The notes below the pieces were generated by a model. It had not been told where the DNA came from and made no database searches. It worked only from the letters and a program-made list of their open reading frames with translations. Positions 1 to 7,263 of a DNA stretch of 64,000 nucleotides are shown here, in pieces (positions within the stretch are counted from its first letter, which is position 1; the number at the start of each line of letters is the position of its first letter). Both the position numbers and the translations under genes were made by a program. This stretch comes from UBA11650 sp963997925 (GTDB lineage Bacteria; Chloroflexota; Dehalococcoidia; Lucifugimonadales; UBA3495): positions 4,980 to 68,979 of the forward strand of contig CAXEOX010000004.1 in NCBI GenBank assembly GCA_963997925.1, read 5' to 3'.

Positions 1-1
1 G

Positions 2-343
2 GCGCGGTTCGCCGCCTACTGCTCGTCCAAATTCGCCCTCATCGGCTTCACCCAGTCCATCGCCCAGGAATTGGCCGAGTACAAGATAAACGTCAATGCC
101 ATCTGCCCCGGCCTGGTCGACACCGAGCGGGCGGACTTTATCGCCGCCGCCTTGGCGCCTGAAGGCCAGTCTGCCGAAGAACACCGGGTCTTGATGCTTC
201 GGGAGCGGTCCGAGTCCGTGCCGCTGGGCAGAGTGGCCGACGGCGACGATATCGCCCGCACAGCAGCTTTCCTTGCCTCTGCCGAGTCCGATTACCTCAC
301 CGGTCTTTCCATCAGCGTTTCCGGTGGGTCCGAGATGAACTAG
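2..343 (+). CDS. SDR family oxidoreductase, C-terminal part (5' end outside window)
   Basis: This is the last 113 residues of a short-chain dehydrogenase/reductase; the start lies before base 1. The visible part opens with the catalytic YxxxK signature (YCSSKFALIGFTQS) and continues with the NAICPGLVDTE segment and the TGLSISVSGG C-terminus typical of the FabG-like classical SDRs. Those features support an NAD(P)-dependent alcohol/ketone oxidoreductase fold. The substrate cannot be told, because the Rossmann half is missing. It ends with TAG 43 bases before gatC on the same strand, so the two may be co-transcribed, but there is no functional link. Confidence 0.85.
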   Translation, partial: ARFAAYCSSKFALIGFTQSIAQELAEYKINVNAICPGLVDTERADFIAAALAPEGQSAEEHRVLMLRERSESVPLGRVADGDDIARTAAFLASAESDYLTGLSISVSGGSEMN

Positions 344-386
344 CCCTGCCTTATCAACGATTTCATCATCCCTAGAGGATTTTTGC

Positions 387-677
387 ATGTCCCTTGAACA
401 CGCCCAGGTTGAACAGATAGCGCTCCTGGCCAGGATCAGCTTGACCCCTGAAGAAGTCGAATTGTTCCAGGGCCAGCTTTCCCAACTACTGGAACAATTC
501 CAGGTGCTCAGCGAACTGGACACCACCGATGTCCCGCCCACAGGTCACGCCGTAGACCTACAAGCCGTCATGCGTGACGACGATGACGAAGACTCTTTGG
601 ATCCGGAAGATGTGCTGCGCAACGCGCCTAACCCTGAAGGCGAGTATTTCCGGGTCAAGGCGGTTCTGGAGGAATAG
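387..677 (+). CDS. gatC: Asp-tRNA(Asn)/Glu-tRNA(Gln) amidotransferase subunit C
   Basis: GatC is the small subunit that stabilises the GatA-GatB interface of the tRNA-dependent amidotransferase, which converts Glu-tRNA(Gln) (and in some species Asp-tRNA(Asn)) to the amidated form. At 96 residues it has the family length. It shows the N-terminal helix EQIALLARISLTPEEVE, the PTGHAVDLQAVMRDDD segment and the C-terminal NAPNPEGEYFRVKAVLEE tail that threads around GatA. It is five bases upstream of gatA. gatB is not in this window. Since asnS follows, the complex is probably needed mainly for Gln-tRNA. Confidence 0.95.
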   Translation: MSLEHAQVEQIALLARISLTPEEVELFQGQLSQLLEQFQVLSELDTTDVPPTGHAVDLQAVMRDDDDEDSLDPEDVLRNAPNPEGEYFRVKAVLEE

Positions 678-682
678 ACTCT

Positions 683-2176
683 ATGGCCGCAGAAGAAATG
701 ACAACGATACATGAAGCCGCGGAAAAGCTGGCTCAACGGGAGATTTCCTCCGTTGAGCTTACCCGCGCGCACTTGGAACGCATCGACAAATTGGAGGAGC
801 GGGTTAAGTCGTTCATCACCGTGACGTCCGAGTTGGCGCTCAAGCAGGCCGAACAAGCCGATCAACGTATCGCTGCAGGTGAAGCCGGGCCGTTGACGGG
901 GATACCCATGCAGATGAAAGACGTCATCTCCACCAAGGGTGTCACAACGACCTGTGCGTCTCGAATGCTCGAGAATTATGTGCCGGTCTACGACGCCACG
1001 GTGGCCGAGAGATTGCTGTTCCAGGGCGCCGTTCTGCTGGGCAAGGGCAACATGGACGAGTACGCCATGGGTTCTTCCTGCGAAAACTCGGCCTTCTTCC
1101 CTACTCGGAATCCCTGGGATCTGGAACGGGTTCCCGGCGGCAGTAGCGGAGGAGGAGCGGCAGCGGTTGCCGCTGGCGAGGCAGTCTACGCCCTGGGTTC
1201 GGACACCGGCGGAAGCGTTCGCCAGCCGGCGTCCCTCTGTGGAGTGGTGGGTCTGAAGCCCACCTATGGCATGGTTAGCCGCTATGGTCTGGTGGCTTAC
1301 GCCTCGTCGCTGGACCAGATCGGTCCCATCACCCGGGACGTCACCGACTGCGCCCTGGTTTTGAACGCCATCGTGGGGCACGACCCCAAGGACTCCACAT
1401 CCCTACGCCAACCAGCCGTGGACTACAGGTTAAGTCTCGAAGAGTATGCCGTCTCGTCCCCCCTTGCGAAGGGGGGAGCACAGGGGGGTCCGTTCCGCCT
1501 GGGAGTGCCCGAAGAGTATTTCGTCGACGGCATGCAGGACGGCGTCCGTGAGTCGGTGCAGGCAGCCATCAAGACCTTGGAGGGTCTGGGAGCATGGGTG
1601 GAGCCGGTCTCTTTGCCCACCACCCGGTATGCATTGGCTTGCTACTACATCATCGCCCCGTCCGAATGCTCGGCCAACCTGGCCCGCTACGACGGGGTCA
1701 AGTACGGCTTCTCGTATCAGGATACCGATAACATGTGGGAGGCGATGGAGCGGACCCGCGCCGGCGGATTTGGCCCCGAGGTGAAACGCCGGGTGATCCT
1801 GGGAGCTTATGCGTTGTCCGCCGGGTACTACGATGCCTATTATCTTAAGGCCCAGCAGGCCAGGACCCTGATCCGCCGGGACTTCGACCGGGTATTCGAG
1901 CAGGTTGACGCTCTGGTCACTCCCACTTCGCCTGTCGTAGCCTTCCGATTGGGAGAGAAGATCGACGACCCGGTGGAGATGTACCTGATAGATGTTTGCA
2001 CCGTGCCCGCCAACATCGCCGGGCTGCCTGGAATCTCAGTGCCCTGCGGCTTCTCTGAGGGACTTCCCGTGGGCATGCAAATCGTCGGGCCACATCTCTC
2101 CGAACAAAGGCTGCTGAACATCGCCTACGCCTACGAACAGGCCACCCAATGGCACACGGAGAGGCCGACGCTCTAA
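683..2176 (+). CDS. gatA: Asp-tRNA(Asn)/Glu-tRNA(Gln) amidotransferase subunit A
   Basis: GatA is the glutaminase subunit that releases ammonia from glutamine for transfer through GatB. The 497-residue product has the complete amidase catalytic triad: Lys79 (MQMKDV), cis-Ser154 in GGSSGGG and nucleophile Ser178 in SDTGGSVR. The conserved PVGMQIVGPHLSE C-terminus is also present. Unusually, residues about 257-269 (SSPLAKGGAQGGP) are an insertion just before the RLGVPEEYF strand. They are encoded by a GC-rich palindrome of the kind found between genes here (see the repeat at 1458). The insertion keeps the frame and lies outside the triad, so the enzyme is probably active. Start ATG 683 follows gatC by five bases. 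Confidence 0.96.
   Translation: MAAEEMTTIHEAAEKLAQREISSVELTRAHLERIDKLEERVKSFITVTSELALKQAEQADQRIAAGEAGPLTGIPMQMKDVISTKGVTTTCASRMLENYVPVYDATVAERLLFQGAVLLGKGNMDEYAMGSSCENSAFFPTRNPWDLERVPGGSSGGGAAAVAAGEAVYALGSDTGGSVRQPASLCGVVGLKPTYGMVSRYGLVAYASSLDQIGPITRDVTDCALVLNAIVGHDPKDSTSLRQPAVDYRLSLEEYAVSSPLAKGGAQGGPFRLGVPEEYFVDGMQDGVRESVQAAIKTLEGLGAWVEPVSLPTTRYALACYYIIAPSECSANLARYDGVKYGFSYQDTDNMWEAMERTRAGGFGPEVKRRVILGAYALSAGYYDAYYLKAQQARTLIRRDFDRVFEQVDALVTPTSPVVAFRLGEKIDDPVEMYLIDVCTVPANIAGLPGISVPCGFSEGLPVGMQIVGPHLSEQRLLNIAYAYEQATQWHTERPTL
1458..1489. repeat. Palindromic REP-like repeat inserted in frame within gatA
   Basis: A perfect 8-bp stem with a GCG loop lies at 1458-1476 (six C, TT, GCG, AA, six G). 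It is followed by GAGCACAGGGGGG. Near-identical G/C-run hairpins occur in intergenic DNA at 51855, 55573 and 55604. In the protein it encodes a Gly/Ala/Pro-rich stretch that looks like an insertion relative to GatA proteins as I know them. Confidence 0.7.
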
Positions 2177-2200
2177 TCCCTTCCAACACACCTTCCCCAA

Positions 2201-2209
2201 TGCTAGAAT
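2201..2209 (+). promoter_or_regulatory. Possible extended -10 element for asnS
   Basis: TGCTAGAAT lies 22 bases upstream of the asnS start, in the short gatA-asnS gap. It matches the extended -10 pattern TGN-TANAAT. No clear -35 is visible, so asnS might equally be read from the gatCA transcript. A ribosome-binding site, CAGGAGATAG, follows at 2216-2225. Confidence 0.35.
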
Positions 2210-2230
2210 TGGTCCCAGGAGATAGGGCCG

Positions 2231-3616
2231 ATGCAGCGCAGTAAAATCCGTGAACTTCTAGGCCGCGAAAGCGCCGGAGACGACGTCTTGGTGCAAGGCT
2301 GGGTTAAGACTCGGCGTTCGTCAAAGGCCGTTTCCTTCGTCCAGATCAGCGACGGCTCAACATTAACGGACATCCAGGTAGTCGCTGATGAGTCACTACC
2401 CAACTTCCAGGCCGTCGAAGCCCTGACCACCGGTTGTAGCGTCAGCGTCGTCGGGACGCTTGTCGATTCTCCCGGCAAAGGCCAGAAGTACGAAATTCAC
2501 GCCAAGTCGATAGAAATCGTCGGCGAGTCCGACCCGGATACCTATCCCCTTCAGAAAAAACGCCACACCGTAGAGTTCTTGCGAGATATCGCCCACCTGA
2601 GACCACGGACCAACACCTTTGGCGCTATGGCCCGGGTCCGAAACGCCCTTGCTTATGCGATACACGGCTTTTTCCAAGAGAAGGGGTTCCTGTTCCTCCA
2701 AGCGCCCATGATAACGACCAGCGACGCCGAAGGCGCTGGAGCCATGTTCCGGGTAACAACCCTGGACCTGGAAAAAGTGCCGATGAAAGACGGATCGGTC
2801 GATGTCGAAGAGGACTTCTTCGGCAAGCCCACCTTCCTGACCGTCAGCGGCCAGTTGGAGGCGGAGAGCTTCGCCTTGGCCCTTTCGGATGTCTACACAT
2901 TCGGACCCACTTTTAGGGCCGAGAATTCCAACACATCGCGGCATCTGGCCGAGTTTTGGATGGTGGAGCCTGAAGTTGCGTTCTGCGACCTGGACGGGCT
3001 GGCTGATTTGTCCGAGGAGTTCCTGAAGCACGTCTTCACGTACGTGCTGAATCATTGCCAGGAGGACTTGGGGTTCTTCAATCAGTGGTACGACAAGACC
3101 GCCATCTCCACCCTGGAGGGAATCGTTAACTCCAACTTCGAACGGCTGACGTACACCGAAGCCGTGGATATCTTGCAAGCATCCGGGGAATCCTTCGAAT
3201 TCCCGGTGGTGTGGGGTTCCGACCTGCAGTCGGAGCACGAGCGGTATCTGGCGGAGACCAAGGTGGGGAAGCCGGTCATCGTGACTGACTACCCCAAGGA
3301 AATCAAAGCTTTCTACATGCGCATGAACGAGGACGAGAAAACCGTCCGCGCGCTGGACGTCTTGGTGCCCCGCATCGGCGAGATTATCGGCGGCAGCCAA
3401 CGGGAAGAACGCCGGGACGTTTTGTTGGAACGCATGCGCCAGTCCGGTTTGGACGAAAAGCATTACTGGTGGTACCTGGACCTTCGCAGCTACGGAACAG
3501 TCCCTCACGCAGGATTCGGCCTGGGATTCGAGCGCACGGTGCAATTCGTTACCGGGGTGGCAAATATCAGGGACGTGATGCCCTTCCCTCGAACCCCCAA
3601 CAACGCCGAATTCTAG
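2231..3616 (+). CDS. asnS: Asparaginyl-tRNA synthetase
   Basis: This class IIb synthetase charges tRNA(Asn) with asparagine in the cytoplasm. Residues about 17-100 form the OB-fold anticodon-binding domain (VQGWVKTRRSSKAVSFVQI). The class II catalytic core follows, with motif 2 (GPTFRAENSNTSRHLAEFWM) and the C-terminal motif 3 region GLGFERTVQFVTG ending MPFPRTPNNAEF, a distinctive AsnS ending. At 461 residues it has the normal length. Start ATG 2231 has an SD-like CAGGAGATAG upstream. Having AsnS as well as GatCA suggests direct Asn-tRNA formation, with the amidotransferase serving Gln. Confidence 0.96.
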   Translation: MQRSKIRELLGRESAGDDVLVQGWVKTRRSSKAVSFVQISDGSTLTDIQVVADESLPNFQAVEALTTGCSVSVVGTLVDSPGKGQKYEIHAKSIEIVGESDPDTYPLQKKRHTVEFLRDIAHLRPRTNTFGAMARVRNALAYAIHGFFQEKGFLFLQAPMITTSDAEGAGAMFRVTTLDLEKVPMKDGSVDVEEDFFGKPTFLTVSGQLEAESFALALSDVYTFGPTFRAENSNTSRHLAEFWMVEPEVAFCDLDGLADLSEEFLKHVFTYVLNHCQEDLGFFNQWYDKTAISTLEGIVNSNFERLTYTEAVDILQASGESFEFPVVWGSDLQSEHERYLAETKVGKPVIVTDYPKEIKAFYMRMNEDEKTVRALDVLVPRIGEIIGGSQREERRDVLLERMRQSGLDEKHYWWYLDLRSYGTVPHAGFGLGFERTVQFVTGVANIRDVMPFPRTPNNAEF

Positions 3617-3703
3617 GCCCGGTCCAGGCTGACAGAGAACGCATTGCCCGACCGCCCGTCGTCCCAATCCCGTCCCGGTAAGGAAACGCCCGACGCCCAA
3701 ACT

Positions 3704-4969
3704 ATGGCGTCGGCATTCGGCCCGGACAGTCCAGTGTTTCTCCAGACATATCCCGAGTTGCTGTCCCTATTTCAGTACGTGAAGGACGTTCCGGAAGTCT
3801 CGCTTCGGTTCCGTCTGTGGGGTACATACCGGCCCAGCGGTAGCGGCGCCCCGGAAGACGATGAAGCCAATTTCATCAGAGAAACCTACTTGGCTCTGTT
3901 GGCCCGCTTGGTGGCTCGTCTCTTTCTGGACGGTAGTCCCCTTCCCAGCGACGCGGAAGAATTAACGAAGATACTGGATGGCGAGTTCTTCCAAGAGCGG
4001 TACATCACCAACTTCATCGAGGAAGACTTCTTCACCTGGCTGCTCTGCCCCCCAGTTCTCGACCAAGGCCTCGCCTTGATGGTAACCCTCGCCGACTCCT
4101 TGTCCATCTACAACCTTGGTGGCTGCGAATCTAATGTGCTCTTGGACCTGTATAAGCGATTCATGGCAGCACCTTCGGAGGACGATTCCGGCATAATTCC
4201 CGTTCCCGGGTGGCTGGCCGGATATGTGTTAAGCGAAGAGACGGAATCGCCCGTCGACCCTAACCACAGCGTCTTAGATCCCTGCTGTGGGTCGGGAGAG
4301 TTTCTGGCAAGAGCTGTCCGCACCATAAAGCATGGTCTGCTCGAGCGGGGTGAGGACGCATTCGACACATTGCTTCTCATCCTGGACCAAGTGCAAGGGA
4401 TGGACACCCAACCGCTGGCGGTGACTATCGCCCGCACGAGTTATCTGCTGGCCCTGGGAGATCTGGTCCAAGACTTCCATCCGCCGGTGCTTTTGCCGGT
4501 GTACCTGTCCGGTACGTCTACTCCTCCGATGCGCGAACCGAACCCGGAACTCGGCAATGCCGAACCTGTGTACGAGTTCAGCGGCAGCGAATCCGGCGAG
4601 GTTTTCCACATCCCGGAAAACGTCGCCCTTAGCCCGGTGATGCTTGACTGGCTGTTCGACCGGTACCCCAACTACCTGAAGGGGGCCCATCTCCGCACCC
4701 GTGGCGAGGATCCGGAGGACGCAATCCAAGCGGTCCTGGTGGCCCTTTTCAACTACCTGGCCGCTCCCAAGCCCAGAACCCCGATACCCGAGCCTCTCAG
4801 CTCCTTCGCCACCGGCGTGATGATAGAAACCGCCGAATCCTTGATCCGCCTCTACCTAAATCAGCCAACCACCATCTGGCTGCACATCTTGAAGAACGCG
4901 CCTGCTCCGGTGCACCTGGCCCAGCGGAGGTTCGATCTGGTGGTAAGTAGATTTCTCCGGAATGCCTAG
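3704..4969 (+). CDS. N6-adenine DNA methylase-like protein, truncated before the catalytic motif
   Basis: The middle of this 421-residue protein carries the SAM-binding motif I of N6-adenine methylases (SVLDPCCGSGEFLARAVRTI), then GMDTQPLAVTIARTSYLLALG, as in Eco57I/type IIG enzymes. The last residues, RRFDLVVSRFLRNA, resemble the start of motif IV (FDLVVGNPPW), but the NPPY/W catalytic tetrapeptide is absent and the frame stops there. None of the three frames in the next 100 bases restores it. It could be a broken methyltransferase or a SAM-binding protein without catalysis. I prefer ATG 3704; an alternative TTG at 3644 would add 20 residues. No restriction endonuclease or specificity gene is nearby. 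Confidence 0.6.
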   Translation: MASAFGPDSPVFLQTYPELLSLFQYVKDVPEVSLRFRLWGTYRPSGSGAPEDDEANFIRETYLALLARLVARLFLDGSPLPSDAEELTKILDGEFFQERYITNFIEEDFFTWLLCPPVLDQGLALMVTLADSLSIYNLGGCESNVLLDLYKRFMAAPSEDDSGIIPVPGWLAGYVLSEETESPVDPNHSVLDPCCGSGEFLARAVRTIKHGLLERGEDAFDTLLLILDQVQGMDTQPLAVTIARTSYLLALGDLVQDFHPPVLLPVYLSGTSTPPMREPNPELGNAEPVYEFSGSESGEVFHIPENVALSPVMLDWLFDRYPNYLKGAHLRTRGEDPEDAIQAVLVALFNYLAAPKPRTPIPEPLSSFATGVMIETAESLIRLYLNQPTTIWLHILKNAPAPVHLAQRRFDLVVSRFLRNA

Positions 4970-4985
4970 ACTGCCCCAGACGTTG

Positions 4986-5015
4986 TTGACGCTCAATCTC
5001 CGCTCCGAATATAAT
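4986..5015 (+). promoter_or_regulatory. Sigma-70-type promoter for the ComD/ComE-like operon
   Basis: TTGACG (4986-4991) and TATAAT (5010-5015) are separated by 18 bases and lie 58 bases upstream of the ATG at 5073. The -10 box is a perfect consensus. Confidence 0.65.
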
Positions 5016-5072
5016 GAGGCCGATTCCCCAGACCCATACCCCCGGAACACGACTGCCTGAAAAGGAGACTAG

Positions 5073-5579
5073 ATGACCACCCAAGAAACCGTGCTGCATC
5101 CTGCGGCAATCATCGAAGAATTGAAGAAGAACAACTTCACCCACGTGGTGTGGCTGCCCGACAGCGAGACCAATTTCATGTATCAACTGCTGACCAACGA
5201 ACCGACATTGGACCTTGTCCCGGTATGCCGGGAAGGCGAAACCATGGCGATCGCCGCCGGTCTCTGGGTGGGCGGGATGAAGCCGGTGGTTCTGATCCAA
5301 AACACCGGTATCTTCGAATCCGGTGACTCCATCCGCGGCCTGGGGTTGGATATCAATCAGCCCTTGGTCATGCTGGTAGGCTATCGTGGTTGGAGCCGCC
5401 ACGGCATCACCACCGATTCAGCGGCTCGATTCATCGAGCACATCCTCCATGCCTGGGGCATCAGTTACTACTTGATAGAGACCGACGATGACGCCGGACG
5501 CATCACTTCCGCCTTGGAAGAAGCGGAGCGTACGAACAAGCCCGTGGCCGTCCTGGTAGGCACCGAGTTCGGGGCATAG
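5073..5579 (+). CDS. Sulfopyruvate/phosphonopyruvate decarboxylase alpha-like subunit (TPP PYR domain)
   Basis: This 168-residue protein matches the PYR half of split thiamine-diphosphate decarboxylases such as ComD. It opens with a HPAAIIEELKKNNFTHVVWLPDS segment and carries VCREGETMAIAAGLWVGG. There Glu54 is in the position of the glutamate that activates the thiamine aminopyrimidine ring. The partner PYR/PP subunit follows 26 bases later. The pair should decarboxylate a 2-oxoacid with an anionic head group such as 3-sulfopyruvate or phosphonopyruvate; the sequence does not decide which. Start ATG 5073 has AAGGAG upstream. In archaea ComDE serves coenzyme M synthesis, but here a role in sulfonate or phosphonate metabolism is more likely (inference). 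Confidence 0.75.
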   Translation: MTTQETVLHPAAIIEELKKNNFTHVVWLPDSETNFMYQLLTNEPTLDLVPVCREGETMAIAAGLWVGGMKPVVLIQNTGIFESGDSIRGLGLDINQPLVMLVGYRGWSRHGITTDSAARFIEHILHAWGISYYLIETDDDAGRITSALEEAERTNKPVAVLVGTEFGA

Positions 5580-5605
5580 TCAACGTCGAAGGAGAATAAC
5601 TAACA

Positions 5606-6196
5606 ATGATAGGCAATACCGATGCGGTAAAAGTTCTGGATAGCAAGCGCGGGAACTCGGTTTTCGTAGCGACCATGAACGCCAACAACGTAGGCTTCGG
5701 CCTGCCCAGCATAAGCTCCAATGATGCTTTAGATTTCCCCATATCCGGGGCGATGAGCAAAGCTTCGTCAGTGGGTTTGGGTTTAGCCCTTGCCCAACCA
5801 GACCGCAAGATCATGGTTCTGGATGGCGATGGCAGCCTGCTGATGAACCTGGGGACTCTGGTCACTCTATCCAACAAAGCCCCCAAGAACATGTACCATT
5901 TCCTGTTCAATAACGGGGTGTATGCGGTCACCGGTGGTCAGCCGATCCCGGGAGCCGGCAAGGTTGACTGGGAGGACATGGCCAAGGGCGCAGGGTACGC
6001 CGCCGTCTTCTCCTTCGATAATTTGGAAGACCTTACCACGGGCATCGATGCGGTTCTGGCCTCGGAGGGCCCCGTGTTTATCCACCTCGAAATCACGCCT
6101 GAGGTAGAAGAAACTCCGGTGGCATTCCGGCCTCGTCCTCGACGGTCGGTTCAGACTGCGTTCCGGGAGTTACCGGAAGCCTTGGCCAAAGGATAG
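5606..6196 (+). CDS. Sulfopyruvate/phosphonopyruvate decarboxylase beta-like subunit (TPP PP domain)
   Basis: This is the pyrophosphate-binding half of the split decarboxylase. It has the complete TPP/Mg motif, with GDG at 74-76 and paired Asn at 102-103 (HFLFNN), plus the ALDFPISGAMSKASSVGLGLA segment common to ComE proteins. Its 196 residues fit a single TPP C-domain. SD GAAGGAG precedes ATG 5606. It is co-directional with the alpha-like subunit and is followed by a terminator hairpin at 6261, so the first two genes form a unit. The substrate is uncertain. Confidence 0.75.
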   Translation: MIGNTDAVKVLDSKRGNSVFVATMNANNVGFGLPSISSNDALDFPISGAMSKASSVGLGLALAQPDRKIMVLDGDGSLLMNLGTLVTLSNKAPKNMYHFLFNNGVYAVTGGQPIPGAGKVDWEDMAKGAGYAAVFSFDNLEDLTTGIDAVLASEGPVFIHLEITPEVEETPVAFRPRPRRSVQTAFRELPEALAKG

Positions 6197-6260
6197 GTCG
6201 ATTCCCTACGACCGGCGCAACCCGTCATTCATTTCCCGGTGGCCGGTCGGCATTAGAACG

Positions 6261-6293
6261 AAACGAGGTGATGGCTTGGTCGTCGCCTCGTTT
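6261..6293 (+). terminator. Rho-independent-type terminator after the ComE-like gene
   Basis: AAACGAGG (6261-6268) pairs with CCTCGTTT (6286-6293), with further internal pairing GATG/CGTC. A T-rich tract GTTGTTATGG follows. It lies 65 bases after the stop of the beta-like subunit. Confidence 0.6.
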
Positions 6294-6352
6294 GTTGTTA
6301 TGGAAACTCCATCGTTGCCGGTGATTTCGATTTCCCAACTTAAGGCCCGTAG

Positions 6353-6640
6353 ATGCTAAAATCGTTGATGAAGGGGCTGTTCGGTAGGCTGCTAGGCTAC
6401 GGGGGACTGGTCCTAGGGTTCTGGTGGCTGCGCGAAGCCTTCTTAGAAATCAACTATCCCGTAGGCGTAATGGGCGGCCTGACTATCCTCACTGCTATGT
6501 ACATGGTAGTTGGGGGCAGGCGCCACACCAACAACTCGGATAATACCGAACGACCTGATTCCGAACTTTCTAATACCGAGGAGGACGACCCTAGTGATTC
6601 CCTCGATGGACGCGACGAAAGCAATCAACTTCCACCGTAA
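6353..6640 (+). CDS. Small two-helix membrane protein of unknown function
   Basis: I do not recognise this 95-residue protein. It has two hydrophobic stretches, about residues 13-25 (LGYGGLVLGFWWL) and 36-53 (GVMGGLTILTAMYMVVGG). A strongly acidic, Asp/Glu/Ser/Asn-rich tail follows, likely cytoplasmic or extracytoplasmic and disordered. It lies between two TPP-domain genes, and its 3' end overlaps the next start by 47 bases, which suggests translational coupling with the degenerate TPP-domain protein. Confidence 0.5.
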   Translation: MLKSLMKGLFGRLLGYGGLVLGFWWLREAFLEINYPVGVMGGLTILTAMYMVVGGRRHTNNSDNTERPDSELSNTEEDDPSDSLDGRDESNQLPP

Positions 6641-7178
6641 GGAAGCCTTGGTGGTGGCAACTTCCTCGGCGCTTCGGGAATGGAACGATGTTTCCGAACG
6701 CCGCAACCTGGACATCGATCTGACTGATTGCATGGACCGGGCCCCGGCGGTGGGTCTGGGGTTGGCCATAGCTCAGCCCAATCGCAAAGTGCTGGTCTTG
6801 GACTGCGATGCGACATTGCGGACCGACTTGGGATCTCTGGCCACAGTGGGACAATCCGAAACTGAAAACCTGGTCCACTTCGTCTTCGACGACGCCAACA
6901 AATCCTCCACCGACGGTCTAGCCATCCGTGGGGCGGACAACGTGAACTTGCTGGCGATGGCGGAGGGAGCGGGATACGCCAAATCTTACGAGTTCAACGC
7001 TCTGGAAGAATTGCTCATCGGCTTGGAAGAAGTGATGGAGCAGCCCGGCCCGGTGTTCGTGCTGGTAAAAGTCTTTCGGGACGGTGATTTCCTACCTTTT
7101 CCGGAGCGCCCGATGGCTGAAGGCTGGGGCGCGGTGCGGCAAACGCTCATGGCTACGCAGAATCAGAGAGAAGGGTAA
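6594..7178 (+). CDS. Degenerate TPP-binding-domain protein (ComE paralogue lacking the cofactor motif)
   Basis: The 194-residue protein aligns along its length with the beta-like subunit at 5606: APAVGLGLAIAQPNRKVLVLD matches SSVGLGLALAQPDRKIMVLD, and MAEGAGYAKSYEF matches MAKGAGYAAVFSF. The TPP motif has changed, however. GDG is Cys71-Asp72-Ala73 and the NN pair is Asp99-Asp100. It therefore probably no longer binds TPP-Mg and may be a regulatory or structural pseudoenzyme. I chose GTG 6594 because GAGGAGGA lies nine bases upstream; ATG 6606 is the alternative. The start is inside the preceding membrane protein gene. Confidence 0.6.
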   Translation: MIPSMDATKAINFHRKEALVVATSSALREWNDVSERRNLDIDLTDCMDRAPAVGLGLAIAQPNRKVLVLDCDATLRTDLGSLATVGQSETENLVHFVFDDANKSSTDGLAIRGADNVNLLAMAEGAGYAKSYEFNALEELLIGLEEVMEQPGPVFVLVKVFRDGDFLPFPERPMAEGWGAVRQTLMATQNQREG

Positions 7179-7263
7179 GCTACCTGCTGCTCGCGGCTGA
7201 AAGGTTTGAAGAGCGGACACCGGAAACCCAGTCAAAGAGATTCCCGCTGCCTGGGGCAGTTAG

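Noticed and set aside
545..1381. 278-codon open frame antisense to gatC/gatA
   Set aside because: Shadow of gatA; low-complexity Arg/Gly/His-rich product with no family features.
2396..3700. 434-codon open frame antisense to asnS
   Set aside because: It lies wholly opposite a full-length, well-conserved AsnS and shows no recognisable domain; long antisense frames are expected from the C/G-ending codons here.
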